Shown: one piece after another, positions 1-6,977 of the stretch
Position numbering within the stretch: position 1 is the first letter of the stretch
Layout of the letters: every line of letters begins with the position of its first letter
Source of the DNA: Coriobacteriales bacterium
Lineage (GTDB): Bacteria > Actinomycetota > Coriobacteriia > Coriobacteriales > UBA8131
Direction: 5' to 3'
Length of the DNA: 7,846 nt
NCBI GenBank assembly: GCA_031256575.1
Contig: JAIRQI010000040.1
Span: 1 to 7,846 of the forward strand
Program-made: the position numbers and the translations under genes
The notes under the pieces: generated by a model
What the model was told of the DNA's origin: nothing
The model's input: the letters and a program-made list of their open reading frames with translations, nothing else
Databases searched by the model: none

Positions 1-1
1 T

Positions 2-3000
2 GCTTTGGCCGATGCCCAAGCAGTAGCGGCAGCAATCGAGACCGCATCGCTGAGTGAAATCGCCAGCGCGACTTATGCCTTACAGCAGACCATGTCTGAC
101 CTGGTTCTGACTGCAGCCACACAGCTGGCTCCGCTGGTTGACTTGTCTGAGCTACGCAACCAGGCTGACTACACTGCTGAAAGCTGGGCTCCTTTTGCCC
201 TGGCCTTGGCAGATGCCCAAGCTGTGGCAGCCAGCAACACCACCGACCAGCCCACGATTGATGCAGCCCGCAACAACTTGCAGGCCTGTCTGGATGCCCT
301 GGTCGGGGCGACTATTGAGCAGCTTCAGGGCTTGATTTCAAGCGCCACAGCTTACAGCCGCGCCAGCTACACCATTGCCTCCTGGGTACCTTTCACGGCT
401 GCCTTGGCGGAGGCCCAGGCGGTAGCCAGTGATTCTGAGGCGACATCCGGTGCCATTGCTGGTGCTTTCACCCAGCTGTTAGGCGCTATCAACGGTCTTA
501 TCCCCACTTCGCCCTATTATGCGATTACCGCACCGACAGGGGCCAGGGTGCAGATTACCAACCAGATTAACAACTACAACATCGTGCAGATTGCGCCCCT
601 GGTAGAGCCGACTGACAATGGCGACGGCACCAGCACCTGGTCCTTCCCGGCGGCCAGCGGCAACAGCTACCGGGTGTCGATGGCAGGCTCGACTACCAAG
701 GCTGGCTACCTGTCGATGAACGGCGGCGGTCTGTTAGTAGTGACGCTTCAGGGCGACCCCTTTGACACCTACACCACGCCGATTGCCGCTGCCAATGGCA
801 TTGCTGCCCGCATTCACCAAGACGACCACAACCTGCTGCTGAACGTGCCATACACCCACCAGCTGCAGATGCAGGTCGGCCAGACCGAGCGTATAACCGG
901 TTTTCGCATTTGGCAAATCATCAATAGCGACACAGAAAACAAGATGATTGAGCCAGACTTTCACTTCACGACCCTCCAAGGTGCCGAAGTTGTGGATATC
1001 GCGCCTTATGACGACTATCACACCAGCTGGGTGAACCTGACTGCTGTCACGGAGGGTGTGGCAGTAATCGAGGTGACTTATGAGGCCATCGAGATTACCG
1101 GTACCGCCTATAACCCGGCCAACCAACGTTACGGAGCGGTCATTCCCGAGCGCAAAGCTATCATCGTGGTCACGGTCGGCGACGACCAGAACACCGACTA
1201 TGGACTGACGGTGCTGAGGCCCTTTGATGAGAGTTACAGCAACTGGGACTCCGAGGCTGACACCTGGTACATGCTCAGTGACAGCCAGGAAATCAGGGTC
1301 CAGGCCACCGACATGGCTGACGGCTGCAAGGTCGAGGAAGCCTGTATCAGCGTCTGGAACCCGGATGTCAGCGACTGCTACCAGTCTGTCGAGGACGATA
1401 TCGCGACCATCTATCCCGGTAATAACATTGTCTGTGTGACCGTCGGCACACAGGACTACTACCAGGTCATCCGGGGCATGCAGAGCAGTGTTAGCGCCAG
1501 CCTGGCTGGTGGCGACATCAATCATGAGGCCTTGAAAGCCGGCGACCAGGTGACCTTGTACTACACCGGCCTGGCCTACCCGGTGCCTAAGATGTCTGGC
1601 ATCTACAACCCGGTCAACTACACCAACTACGACCCCTTCTACTCCAAGACGGTGACTATTAACGAGGACATGGTCGACCAGGGCTGCATTCCGGCCAGCG
1701 CTCTGGCTTCTGGCGGCTTTGGCTCCATCTTCGGTGCCCATCGCACCATCAGTAACGAGGGTGTGGGCATGAATGGCAACGCTGGCATGAACAGCGGGTC
1801 ATATAGCATCGTCCCGGCAGTGCCCCTGAATTATTGGCTGGTCGGTGAGCCGGTGGTCTACAACTGTTTGAATGTCGAAACGGGAGTTCGCTACATCGAC
1901 CTGGCTGGCGCTCTGTCTGATGTGGAGAATGGCCAGACTATCCGCCTGCTGGCTGATATCAACAGCTCGAGTGCCATTAATTACGCGGAGAAGACCGTCA
2001 CCTTTGATGTGAACGGCTTTGTTCTGAATGTCGGTGGCGGGATTTATATCAGCTCAGGCGGTGAGCTTATACTGGTTGACTCAAGCGAGAGCCAGACCGG
2101 CCAACTGAATGCTGTAGATAATGGTAGCTTTGCTGTTTACGCTTCAACGTATAGTAAAGTCACAGTTACCAATGTTTCTGGTAACTTCGGGGTTTTTGTA
2201 GAATACGGATCCGATGTTTGTGTATTAGGCGATATAAACGTTGTACAAATTGCTGTTGACATCGCTTATAACAGCTACTGTAGTGTTGAGGGTACAATCT
2301 CAGTTGATTCCTGGGCTTATGTGATTGTGAATGGCATTCACAGGAGCAAATCCGTTGGGATAGTCTCGGTCAGTAAACCCGGTTACTACGAGTACGGCGA
2401 TATTAATAACACCATTTGGGTCAAAGACCATAGTGGTGCATTGCTGGTGGCTGTAGCCAAAACAGTAAAGATAACCCAGATTGGTGAAATCGGCGCTGGT
2501 TTGCAAGAATCCGACTACACGCCGGAATCATGGGCGGCTTTTATAGATGCTATCGATACGGCGTTTACCCAAGTCAACGCGGCGATTTCGGTTGCCGAGG
2601 TAGAGTTGGTAGCGCTGCCTGACTGTAACTTGCTGGTGCCCAGGAGCGTGCAGTTTACGCTCTACTTCGATGTTACGCCAGCTACTGCAACGGTCACTGT
2701 GACCGACGTTAGTGTCATTGTGCCTGCCAACCTCGATGGTTCATACTTGTTGGTTGGTGGTCTGTCTTACAGCTATACGGTCAGTTCCGAGGGCTTCGTT
2801 ACATATCAGGGAACAGTAATAGCAACCTTTGATGGTCAAGTCGTCACGGTTTCCTTGAAAAGCCCAATAGATGCCCTTCAGGCAGCTATTGCCGAAGCTC
2901 AGTCTCTCACAGCCAGCGAGTACACAGACGATTCGTGGGCTAATCTGGTTCAAGCCTTGATAGCTGCTCAAGCTGTCGCTGATGACTCGGAAGCCAGCCA

Positions 3001-4825
3001 AACAGCAATCATCTCCGCAACTCAAACACTGCTTGCGGCGATTAACGCGCTGGTAATCATCGACAACAGCGTGACTATCACTGTGATGGCTGTTGACTAT
3101 GTTGGTAGCCGCTTTGTTCTACTGCCGACCGAGATTAGAATTGAACCTGGCTTGGCGCTGGCATATGGTTACCAGAACGCTCCACTGGGAACACTGGTTG
3201 GTGGTAACGAGCATGGCATTCCGGCAGACGGGGTCTCGGCTCTGGACGCTCTGATGGCTACCCATGAGTTCTTATATGGGACAGGTTTTGATACAGGTAC
3301 CTACCTCAGCGGCAGCTCCAGCTTCTTAACCCAGATGTTCGGCTTAGGCACCGGGAGCTATAGCTTCAGCATCAACAGCCTAGTGCCGATGGGTGACATG
3401 AGCGATGGCTACGCCATCAATGAGTATGCGGTGAAAGACGGTGACTGGCTGACCTTCATCAAGTTGAACGACAGCTTTGATGACTGGGCCTCCTATTTCA
3501 CCATGGACGGTACTGAGCCAGTCTACTGTCTGAGCACCCAAGCTGGCAAGCCTTTGGCTTTGACGCTGGTGGGTTACGACCCCATGGACCTCTTAATGGG
3601 AACGCCGGGGAGCCCGTCTCCAACAGTAGTTCTGTCAGTGATTGAAGGGGCCCACATTCAACTAATCGACCCAGTTAGCGGCGAGCTGACTGATTTTGGT
3701 TTCACGACCGATGCTAATGGCCATGCCACCATCACCTTTAACCAGGCTGGCACCTACTACCTCTCAGCAATCGGCCAGGCTGATAGCTGGATGGGTGGTA
3801 TAGCGACGACGGGCCTGCCTTACTGCATGGTCTTCGTCGGGCCAGCTGACCCGGTCTGCCAAATCGTCGAGACCGGAGTTAGCTACCAACACTTATCCAC
3901 AGCCTTAGCAGCGTTGCAAAGCGGCCAGACCATCAAGCTGCTGGACGACATCGACTACCATAGTGGACTGCTGCTAGACGGTATCAGCGTCACCTTTGAC
4001 ACTAACGGTCATGTGCTGAACTTCATCAACGATACTCAGACGGGCACCAACTATGGGGATGCCTTGGAGATATGCAACGGTGGTGAGCTAAAGATGGTCG
4101 ATAGCAGCGATGGACCGGCTGGTGAGCTGAACTTCTTCAGCTATGGCTCCGGCACCGCTGGTATCTATGCTTATAACGGTGCCACGGCTACAGTCACAAA
4201 TATCTACAGTGAGGACTGCGGTATCTATGGCGAGATGTGCGAGATTACTGTGGAGGGCGCCATCACCGTGACCCCTGGTGCTGCATACATGATTCTAGCC
4301 TTCTGGAATAACTTCGGGCCAGACGACTACCAGGCTACGTCCTCCAAGCCCGGGTACCGGATGTACACCGCGTGGATGTTTGAGACCGTCTGGGTTAAAG
4401 AACCTGGTAGCAGCTTAGATCTAGGTTTGGCCAAGCAGGCTAAAGCTGCCTTGATTAAAGCTGTATTGGACGGATTGGTGGAGACGGACTACACCCTTGC
4501 CTCCTGGGCTGCTCTGGGTTCTGCCATTGCTGCTGCCCTGGCTGATGTCGAGGCTGCTACCTCGCTTGCCGAGGTCGAAGCCGTGGAGGTTCCAGATGCT
4601 TCTGGCATTTTGGTGCTGCGTCCGGCGTTTGGTGCTCCCGGCTCTGGCGACTTAAACGGCGACGGTATCGTGGACATGTCCGAGGCCCTGCAGATTGCCC
4701 AGGCGGTGGTCGGTGGTGGCCTGTTGCTTAGCGACGGGCAGTTCGATGCTGTCGACATGGACGGCGACGGCTTGCTGACCATGGCTGACGTGGTGCTAAT
4801 CATGCGCCGGGCCGCCGGGTTGTAG
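2..4825 (+). CDS. Giant exported surface protein with FIVAR-like repeats, duplicated beta-helix module and C-terminal dockerin (5'-partial)
   Basis: The frame is open from the left edge, so the N-terminus and any signal peptide are missing; about 1,607 residues are visible. Counting from the Leu codon at nt 5, FIVAR-like three-helix repeats carry a YTxxSW signature near residues 55, 120, 837, 973 and 1495, and residues 1-36 are the tail of an earlier copy. Residues 167-615 are beta-rich with Ig-like character and include a stretch reading HQDDHNLLLNVPYTH. Residues about 619-820 and 1284-1469 are two related beta-helix-like modules (ETGVxY, GQTIxLLxDI, VTFDxNGxVLN, SKPGY, VWVK). Residues 879-954 look PEGA-like, 1021-1190 resemble a DUF4430-type domain, and 1200-1262 look Ig-like. 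Residues 1548-1606 form a type I dockerin with calcium loops DLNGDGIVDMSE and DMDGDGLLTMAD. No LPXTG motif or C-terminal membrane segment is present, so attachment probably goes through a cohesin partner. An extracellular adhesive or glycan-associated role is inferred; no catalytic motif was recognised. Confidence 0.88.
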   Translation, partial: ALADAQAVAAAIETASLSEIASATYALQQTMSDLVLTAATQLAPLVDLSELRNQADYTAESWAPFALALADAQAVAASNTTDQPTIDAARNNLQACLDALVGATIEQLQGLISSATAYSRASYTIASWVPFTAALAEAQAVASDSEATSGAIAGAFTQLLGAINGLIPTSPYYAITAPTGARVQITNQINNYNIVQIAPLVEPTDNGDGTSTWSFPAASGNSYRVSMAGSTTKAGYLSMNGGGLLVVTLQGDPFDTYTTPIAAANGIAARIHQDDHNLLLNVPYTHQLQMQVGQTERITGFRIWQIINSDTENKMIEPDFHFTTLQGAEVVDIAPYDDYHTSWVNLTAVTEGVAVIEVTYEAIEITGTAYNPANQRYGAVIPERKAIIVVTVGDDQNTDYGLTVLRPFDESYSNWDSEADTWYMLSDSQEIRVQATDMADGCKVEEACISVWNPDVSDCYQSVEDDIATIYPGNNIVCVTVGTQDYYQVIRGMQSSVSASLAGGDINHEALKAGDQVTLYYTGLAYPVPKMSGIYNPVNYTNYDPFYSKTVTINEDMVDQGCIPASALASGGFGSIFGAHRTISNEGVGMNGNAGMNSGSYSIVPAVPLNYWLVGEPVVYNCLNVETGVRYIDLAGALSDVENGQTIRLLADINSSSAINYAEKTVTFDVNGFVLNVGGGIYISSGGELILVDSSESQTGQLNAVDNGSFAVYASTYSKVTVTNVSGNFGVFVEYGSDVCVLGDINVVQIAVDIAYNSYCSVEGTISVDSWAYVIVNGIHRSKSVGIVSVSKPGYYEYGDINNTIWVKDHSGALLVAVAKTVKITQIGEIGAGLQESDYTPESWAAFIDAIDTAFTQVNAAISVAEVELVALPDCNLLVPRSVQFTLYFDVTPATATVTVTDVSVIVPANLDGSYLLVGGLSYSYTVSSEGFVTYQGTVIATFDGQVVTVSLKSPIDALQAAIAEAQSLTASEYTDDSWANLVQALIAAQAVADDSEASQTAIISATQTLLAAINALVIIDNSVTITVMAVDYVGSRFVLLPTEIRIEPGLALAYGYQNAPLGTLVGGNEHGIPADGVSALDALMATHEFLYGTGFDTGTYLSGSSSFLTQMFGLGTGSYSFSINSLVPMGDMSDGYAINEYAVKDGDWLTFIKLNDSFDDWASYFTMDGTEPVYCLSTQAGKPLALTLVGYDPMDLLMGTPGSPSPTVVLSVIEGAHIQLIDPVSGELTDFGFTTDANGHATITFNQAGTYYLSAIGQADSWMGGIATTGLPYCMVFVGPADPVCQIVETGVSYQHLSTALAALQSGQTIKLLDDIDYHSGLLLDGISVTFDTNGHVLNFINDTQTGTNYGDALEICNGGELKMVDSSDGPAGELNFFSYGSGTAGIYAYNGATATVTNIYSEDCGIYGEMCEITVEGAITVTPGAAYMILAFWNNFGPDDYQATSSKPGYRMYTAWMFETVWVKEPGSSLDLGLAKQAKAALIKAVLDGLVETDYTLASWAALGSAIAAALADVEAATSLAEVEAVEVPDASGILVLRPAFGAPGSGDLNGDGIVDMSEALQIAQAVVGGGLLLSDGQFDAVDMDGDGLLTMADVVLIMRRAAGL

Positions 4826-4847
4826 CAGGGCAGGGGGGTAGCTGTAG

Positions 4848-4872
4848 GGCACTGTGCTATGAGCGCTGTGCC
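4848..4872 (+). terminator. Hairpin downstream of the surface gene, possible terminator
   Basis: GGCACTGTGC (4848-4857) and GCGCTGTGCC (4863-4872) pair over ten positions with one T-T mismatch and one G-U pair around the loop TATGA. It lies 22 bases after the TAG stop at 4823-4825. The expected U-run is absent directly after the stem. A pyrimidine-rich tract (about 4890-4914) begins some 18 bases later, so intrinsic termination is plausible but atypical. Confidence 0.4.
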
Positions 4873-4918
4873 ACTGAGATGTAAATAGACCTATCCTTCT
4901 TCCTCTTTCTTTTGGCTG

Positions 4919-4947
4919 GATGCCGTCGACGACTTATCGGCGGCATC
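4919..4947. repeat. Second intergenic inverted repeat
   Basis: GATGCCG (4919-4925) and CGGCATC (4941-4947) are perfect complements with a 15-base loop. The pyrimidine tract lies just upstream and no T-run follows on either strand. It could be part of a termination region or a boundary structure, but nothing further can be assigned. Confidence 0.35.
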
Positions 4948-4979
4948 TTGCTTGGGATGCGCTAAAGCTCGGCAGCATG

Positions 4980-4998
4980 TCTGCTAAGTCTTAGCAGA
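4980..4998. promoter_or_regulatory. Perfect 19-bp palindrome, putative operator
   Basis: TCTGCTAAGTCTTAGCAGA reads the same on both strands around a central T. Its right arm continues into the tandem AAAACATAGC repeats. The 15-base core AAGTCTTAGCAGAAA (4986-5000) recurs at 5042-5056 and 5105-5119 with one mismatch each. A dimeric DNA-binding protein is the likely reader. The winged-helix protein encoded from 5187 is the obvious local candidate, but this is inference. Confidence 0.55.
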
Positions 4999-5040
4999 AA
5001 ACATAGCAGAAAACATAGCAAAAACATAGCTCAAACATGT
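4997..5040 (+). repeat. Helically phased tandem repeats of AAACATAGC
   Basis: GAAAACATAGCA occurs twice without change (4997-5008 and 5009-5020). AAAACATAGC follows at 5021-5030 and a degenerate AAACATGT at 5033-5040. The AAACAT starts are 4999, 5011, 5022 and 5033, so the spacing is 12, 11 and 11 bp, close to one helical turn, which would place all copies on one DNA face. The repeats are too short and too close together for a CRISPR array. Confidence 0.7.
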
Positions 5041-5067
5041 GAAGTCTTAACAGAAATCTATAGATAC

Positions 5068-5096
5068 TTGCTAAAACTAGCTTAATCATAGATAAT
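5068..5096 (+). promoter_or_regulatory. Candidate upstream sigma-70 promoter for the AlbA_2 gene
   Basis: TTGCTA (5068-5073) and GATAAT (5091-5096) are separated by 17 bases; they match the consensus at four and five of six positions. The -35 box lies inside a TTGCTAA half-site, and GCTA/TAGC (5070-5081) form a small inverted repeat. Start of transcription would fall near 5103, inside the left arm of the long inverted repeat. Confidence 0.4.
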
Positions 5097-5100
5097 AATC

Positions 5101-5148
5101 TGCAAAGACTTAGCAGAAACATAACAGAAATACTGCTAAGACTTTGCA
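5101..5148. promoter_or_regulatory. Long imperfect inverted repeat upstream of the AlbA_2 gene, putative operator pair
   Basis: TGCAAAGACTTAGCAG (5101-5116) and CTGCTAAGACTTTGCA (5133-5148) are inverted copies with a single A-A mismatch in 16 positions, separated by 16 bases that hold one more half-site (ATAACAGAAA, 5121-5130). The right arm covers the -35 position of the promoter whose -10 is at 5156. The palindrome CTTTGCAAAG (5142-5151) sits between -35 and -10. This placement fits repression by occlusion. Confidence 0.55.
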
Positions 5149-5161
5149 AAGATAGTATAAA
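5133..5161 (+). promoter_or_regulatory. Candidate proximal promoter for the AlbA_2 gene
   Basis: TATAAA at 5156-5161 is a good -10 box. Seventeen bases upstream is CTGCTA (5133-5138), only a three-of-six -35 match but embedded in the repeated operator-like motif. A weak -35 coinciding with a protein-binding motif would suit a repressed or activated promoter. The leader to the ATG at 5187 would be about 20 bases. Confidence 0.4.
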
Positions 5162-5186
5162 GCCGTCTAACTAGATTGAGGGATAA

Positions 5187-6704
5187 ATGAACGATCCAAT
5201 TCAAACAGACGCACTAAAAGCTGTACTTGCAGCACTTGTTTTTGAGGGCAGCGATAATCAGCGGTACGAAGTAAAGGCAGCAAAAGATGGCTTTCCTGAG
5301 ACGACAGTGAACACACTCTGTGCTTTTGCTAATACTCCTGACGGTGGTGTAATGATTTTTGGAGTCGACGAAACTGAAAGCTTTGAGCTTGTTGGTGTCT
5401 ATAATGCAAAAGACTGCCAACAGAGGCTCGCTAACCTGGCAAAAAACAGCTTTAACAATCACCTCGAGATATCAATTGAACTAGTGGAGGTAGATGGTAA
5501 AAAGGTAGTCTGGGTAGAAGTATTCGAGGCAGACAAGCAGCTTAAACCAATCGAGCTGAAGAAAACAAAGCGGTCATTCATTCGGCTCTACGATGGCGAT
5601 TTCGAACTATCTGACCAAGAAAAGCAGATGTTTATCTCGGCACGTGGAATGAGCCGAAACGACGAAGAAGCAGTCGATGCAACAAGTAAAGCTGATTTAG
5701 ATGAATCGTTAGTCGAAGCTTTCATAGAGAGTCGAAAAGACCAGTCGAGCACAATCGCAAAAATGAATGATGATGAGATTCTGTTAAGAACCGGGGTAGT
5801 CAATCCAGATGGAAGGTTAAGCAAAGCAGGGTTGCTAGCTCTAGGAATTTATCCACAACAGTTTTTTCCGAATTATTCAATCAAAGCAAGTGTTCAAAAG
5901 CGTATAAGAAACTCAGGTACGGTGCGAGCGATAAACGTCCGTAGTTTTGACGGGCCAATTCCGACTATGCTGCGCGAAGCTGTTCAGTGGGTCAAAGACA
6001 ATAGCGATGAATTAACCTTGAGTATACCGAGCGGACACGTACGAGTCGTGCACGAATACCCTTCTGCTGTGATGCGCGAGCTGATTGCTAATGCCTTGAT
6101 TCATCGGGCGCTTGGCTCGATATCAATGTCGCAAGACATCAGCTTGATAATTGAGGATAACAGGCTGATCCTCAGTAACCCTGGTGGGCTTTATGGTGTG
6201 CACGTTAACGAGCTTGGGCGCACAGGCTCTGTGACGCGCAACAGTAGGCTGGCTGATATATGCCAGTACGTCCGTGGTGCTGACGGGGTCAGTACCATCG
6301 AAAAACTGGGTAGTGGTATTCCGATGGTACTTGCAGAAATTGCCGAGCTGGGCTTACCGATGCCTAAGTTTATAGATGGTGGTATCTACTTCACTGTGAT
6401 ACTAACGAGCGTAGAGAACTCCTCGTACACGCTACTCGAGCAGCCCGTGAGGCATGACTTACACTCCCAACAGAATCCTGCGGCAAAACCGTCTAGGGTA
6501 ACCAATTCCGAGCTTATACTATCTGCACTTAATGATAAACAGCTTTCACGCGCAGAGCTTGAGCAAGCAACCAAACTAAGAAATGGGCAGGTGAGGTACA
6601 CTCTAGCAAAGCTGACTAGTTCTGGTCAGGTAATCAGAACTGGACAAGCAAAGTCACCAGCAACAAAGTATACCTTGTCGGACAAACAACATAAGAGAGG
6701 ATAA
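5187..6704 (+). CDS. AlbA_2 (Schlafen-like) / GHKL ATPase / winged-helix protein, putative transcriptional regulator
   Basis: This 505-residue protein has the full domain order of the family often annotated as 'ATP-binding protein' or 'putative DNA-binding domain-containing protein' (COG2865-like). Residues about 20-150 form an AlbA_2 domain with E28/K30 and a TLCAFANTPDGGVMIFGVDE block at 43-62. A linker includes LSKAGLLALGIYPQQFFP. Residues about 290-400 form the GHKL-type ATPase with N-box ELIANALIHR (298-307), SNPGGLYG (330-337) and a second glycine motif LGSGIP (374-379). Residues about 440-500 look like a winged helix. The start is firm: GAGGG at 5178-5182 precedes the ATG, and an in-frame TAA (5184-5186) directly abuts it. 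The gene stands alone and is AT-richer than the surface gene. A DNA- or RNA-binding regulatory role is known only by family; self-regulation through the upstream repeats and a defence role are inferences. Confidence 0.88.
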   Translation: MNDPIQTDALKAVLAALVFEGSDNQRYEVKAAKDGFPETTVNTLCAFANTPDGGVMIFGVDETESFELVGVYNAKDCQQRLANLAKNSFNNHLEISIELVEVDGKKVVWVEVFEADKQLKPIELKKTKRSFIRLYDGDFELSDQEKQMFISARGMSRNDEEAVDATSKADLDESLVEAFIESRKDQSSTIAKMNDDEILLRTGVVNPDGRLSKAGLLALGIYPQQFFPNYSIKASVQKRIRNSGTVRAINVRSFDGPIPTMLREAVQWVKDNSDELTLSIPSGHVRVVHEYPSAVMRELIANALIHRALGSISMSQDISLIIEDNRLILSNPGGLYGVHVNELGRTGSVTRNSRLADICQYVRGADGVSTIEKLGSGIPMVLAEIAELGLPMPKFIDGGIYFTVILTSVENSSYTLLEQPVRHDLHSQQNPAAKPSRVTNSELILSALNDKQLSRAELEQATKLRNGQVRYTLAKLTSSGQVIRTGQAKSPATKYTLSDKQHKRG

Positions 6705-6752
6705 ACAACTTGCTCTGTAGCCACAAACCTTGCCCTCACATGTCGTTTATCC
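6699..6752. repeat. Inverted repeat spanning the end of the AlbA_2 gene
   Basis: GGATAAAC (6699-6706), overlapping the TAA stop at 6702-6704, and GTTTATCC (6745-6752) are perfect 8-bp complements with a 38-base loop. No T-run follows. It may be coincidental or contribute to mRNA 3'-end structure. Confidence 0.3.
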
Positions 6753-6761
6753 GCACTTGTT

Positions 6762-6781
6762 AACTGTAAAACCCTACAGTT
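6762..6781. terminator. Short hairpin after the AlbA_2 gene, weak terminator candidate
   Basis: AACTGTA (6762-6768) and TACAGTT (6775-6781) form a perfect 7-bp stem with loop AAACCC, 57 bases after the stop. The stem is AT-rich and is followed by GCAAAATC rather than a T-run, so termination is doubtful. Confidence 0.3.
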
Positions 6782-6846
6782 GCAAAATCTGCTGACAAAC
6801 GAACCTCCTCCATGTCACCCTCGTATCTAGAGCTATGCAGTAAAAC

Positions 6847-6892
6847 GGGAGACCAAAGATGTCAGTATAAGATGTCAGGGGGAGAGTCTCCC
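6847..6892. repeat. Inverted repeat enclosing a tandem direct repeat, upstream of the toxin-antitoxin promoter
   Basis: GGGAGAC (6847-6853) and GTCTCCC (6886-6892) are perfect complements. Between them AAGATGTCAG occurs twice (6856-6865 and 6869-6878), 13 bp apart. A second GGGAGA copy (6880-6885) can also pair with TCTCCC at 6887-6892, giving a compact DNA dyad. The element lies 27-72 bp upstream of the TTGGCA box, a position that suits a distal regulator site, but no binding protein can be named. Confidence 0.4.
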
Positions 6893-6918
6893 TGCCAAGT
6901 AAACTGTATCGTTACCAA

Positions 6919-6945
6919 TTGGCAAGACACGCTGCGTGGTATAAT
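6919..6945 (+). promoter_or_regulatory. Extended -10 promoter of the toxin-antitoxin operon
   Basis: A perfect TATAAT at 6940-6945 is preceded by TGG, giving the extended -10 form TGnTATAAT. TTGGCA (6919-6924) is a possible -35 at a short 15-base spacing, which the extended -10 could tolerate. Transcription would start near 6952, giving a leader of about 26 bases to the antitoxin ATG. Confidence 0.65.
6928..6938. promoter_or_regulatory. Putative operator dyad inside the toxin-antitoxin promoter
   Basis: CACGCTGCGTG is a perfect 5-bp inverted repeat around one base, lying between the -35 and the -10. A second, weaker dyad CACGATGTG (6951-6959) sits at the expected transcription start. Antitoxins of the Phd/YefM family bind palindromes at their own promoters, so autoregulation here is plausible. 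Confidence 0.4.
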
Positions 6946-6966
6946 TTGGCCACGATGTGAGTTGAC

Positions 6967-6972
6967 AGGAGG
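6967..6972 (+). promoter_or_regulatory. Strong ribosome binding site that sets the antitoxin start
   Basis: A consensus AGGAGG stands five bases before the ATG at 6978. The TTG codon immediately upstream in frame at 6975 would leave only two bases of spacing, so ATG 6978 is preferred. The strong site fits the need for antitoxin excess over toxin. Confidence 0.8.
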
Positions 6973-6977
6973 TTTTG

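Noticed and set aside
734..1741. A 335-codon open frame on the minus strand within the surface gene
   Set aside because: It lies wholly antisense to a clearly coding frame with recognisable domain repeats. Its translation shows no domain, and long antisense frames are common in GC-rich genes.
4489..4803. A 104-codon minus-strand frame at the dockerin end
   Set aside because: It is antisense to the FIVAR and dockerin coding region, Ser/Ala/Pro-rich and without a plausible start context.
4978..5148. CRISPR array
   Set aside because: Units are 9-16 bp, adjacent or overlapping, and no unique spacers of regular length separate them.
4978..5148. Plasmid iterons or replication origin
   Set aside because: No replication initiator gene is present, no DnaA box was recognised, and the repeats overlap promoter elements of the adjacent gene. 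It cannot be fully excluded from one window.
6705..6977. Integron attC site or tRNA gene between the AlbA_2 gene and the toxin-antitoxin operon
   Set aside because: I looked for the RYYYAAC/GTTRRRY core pair and for a cloverleaf pattern; neither is convincingly present.
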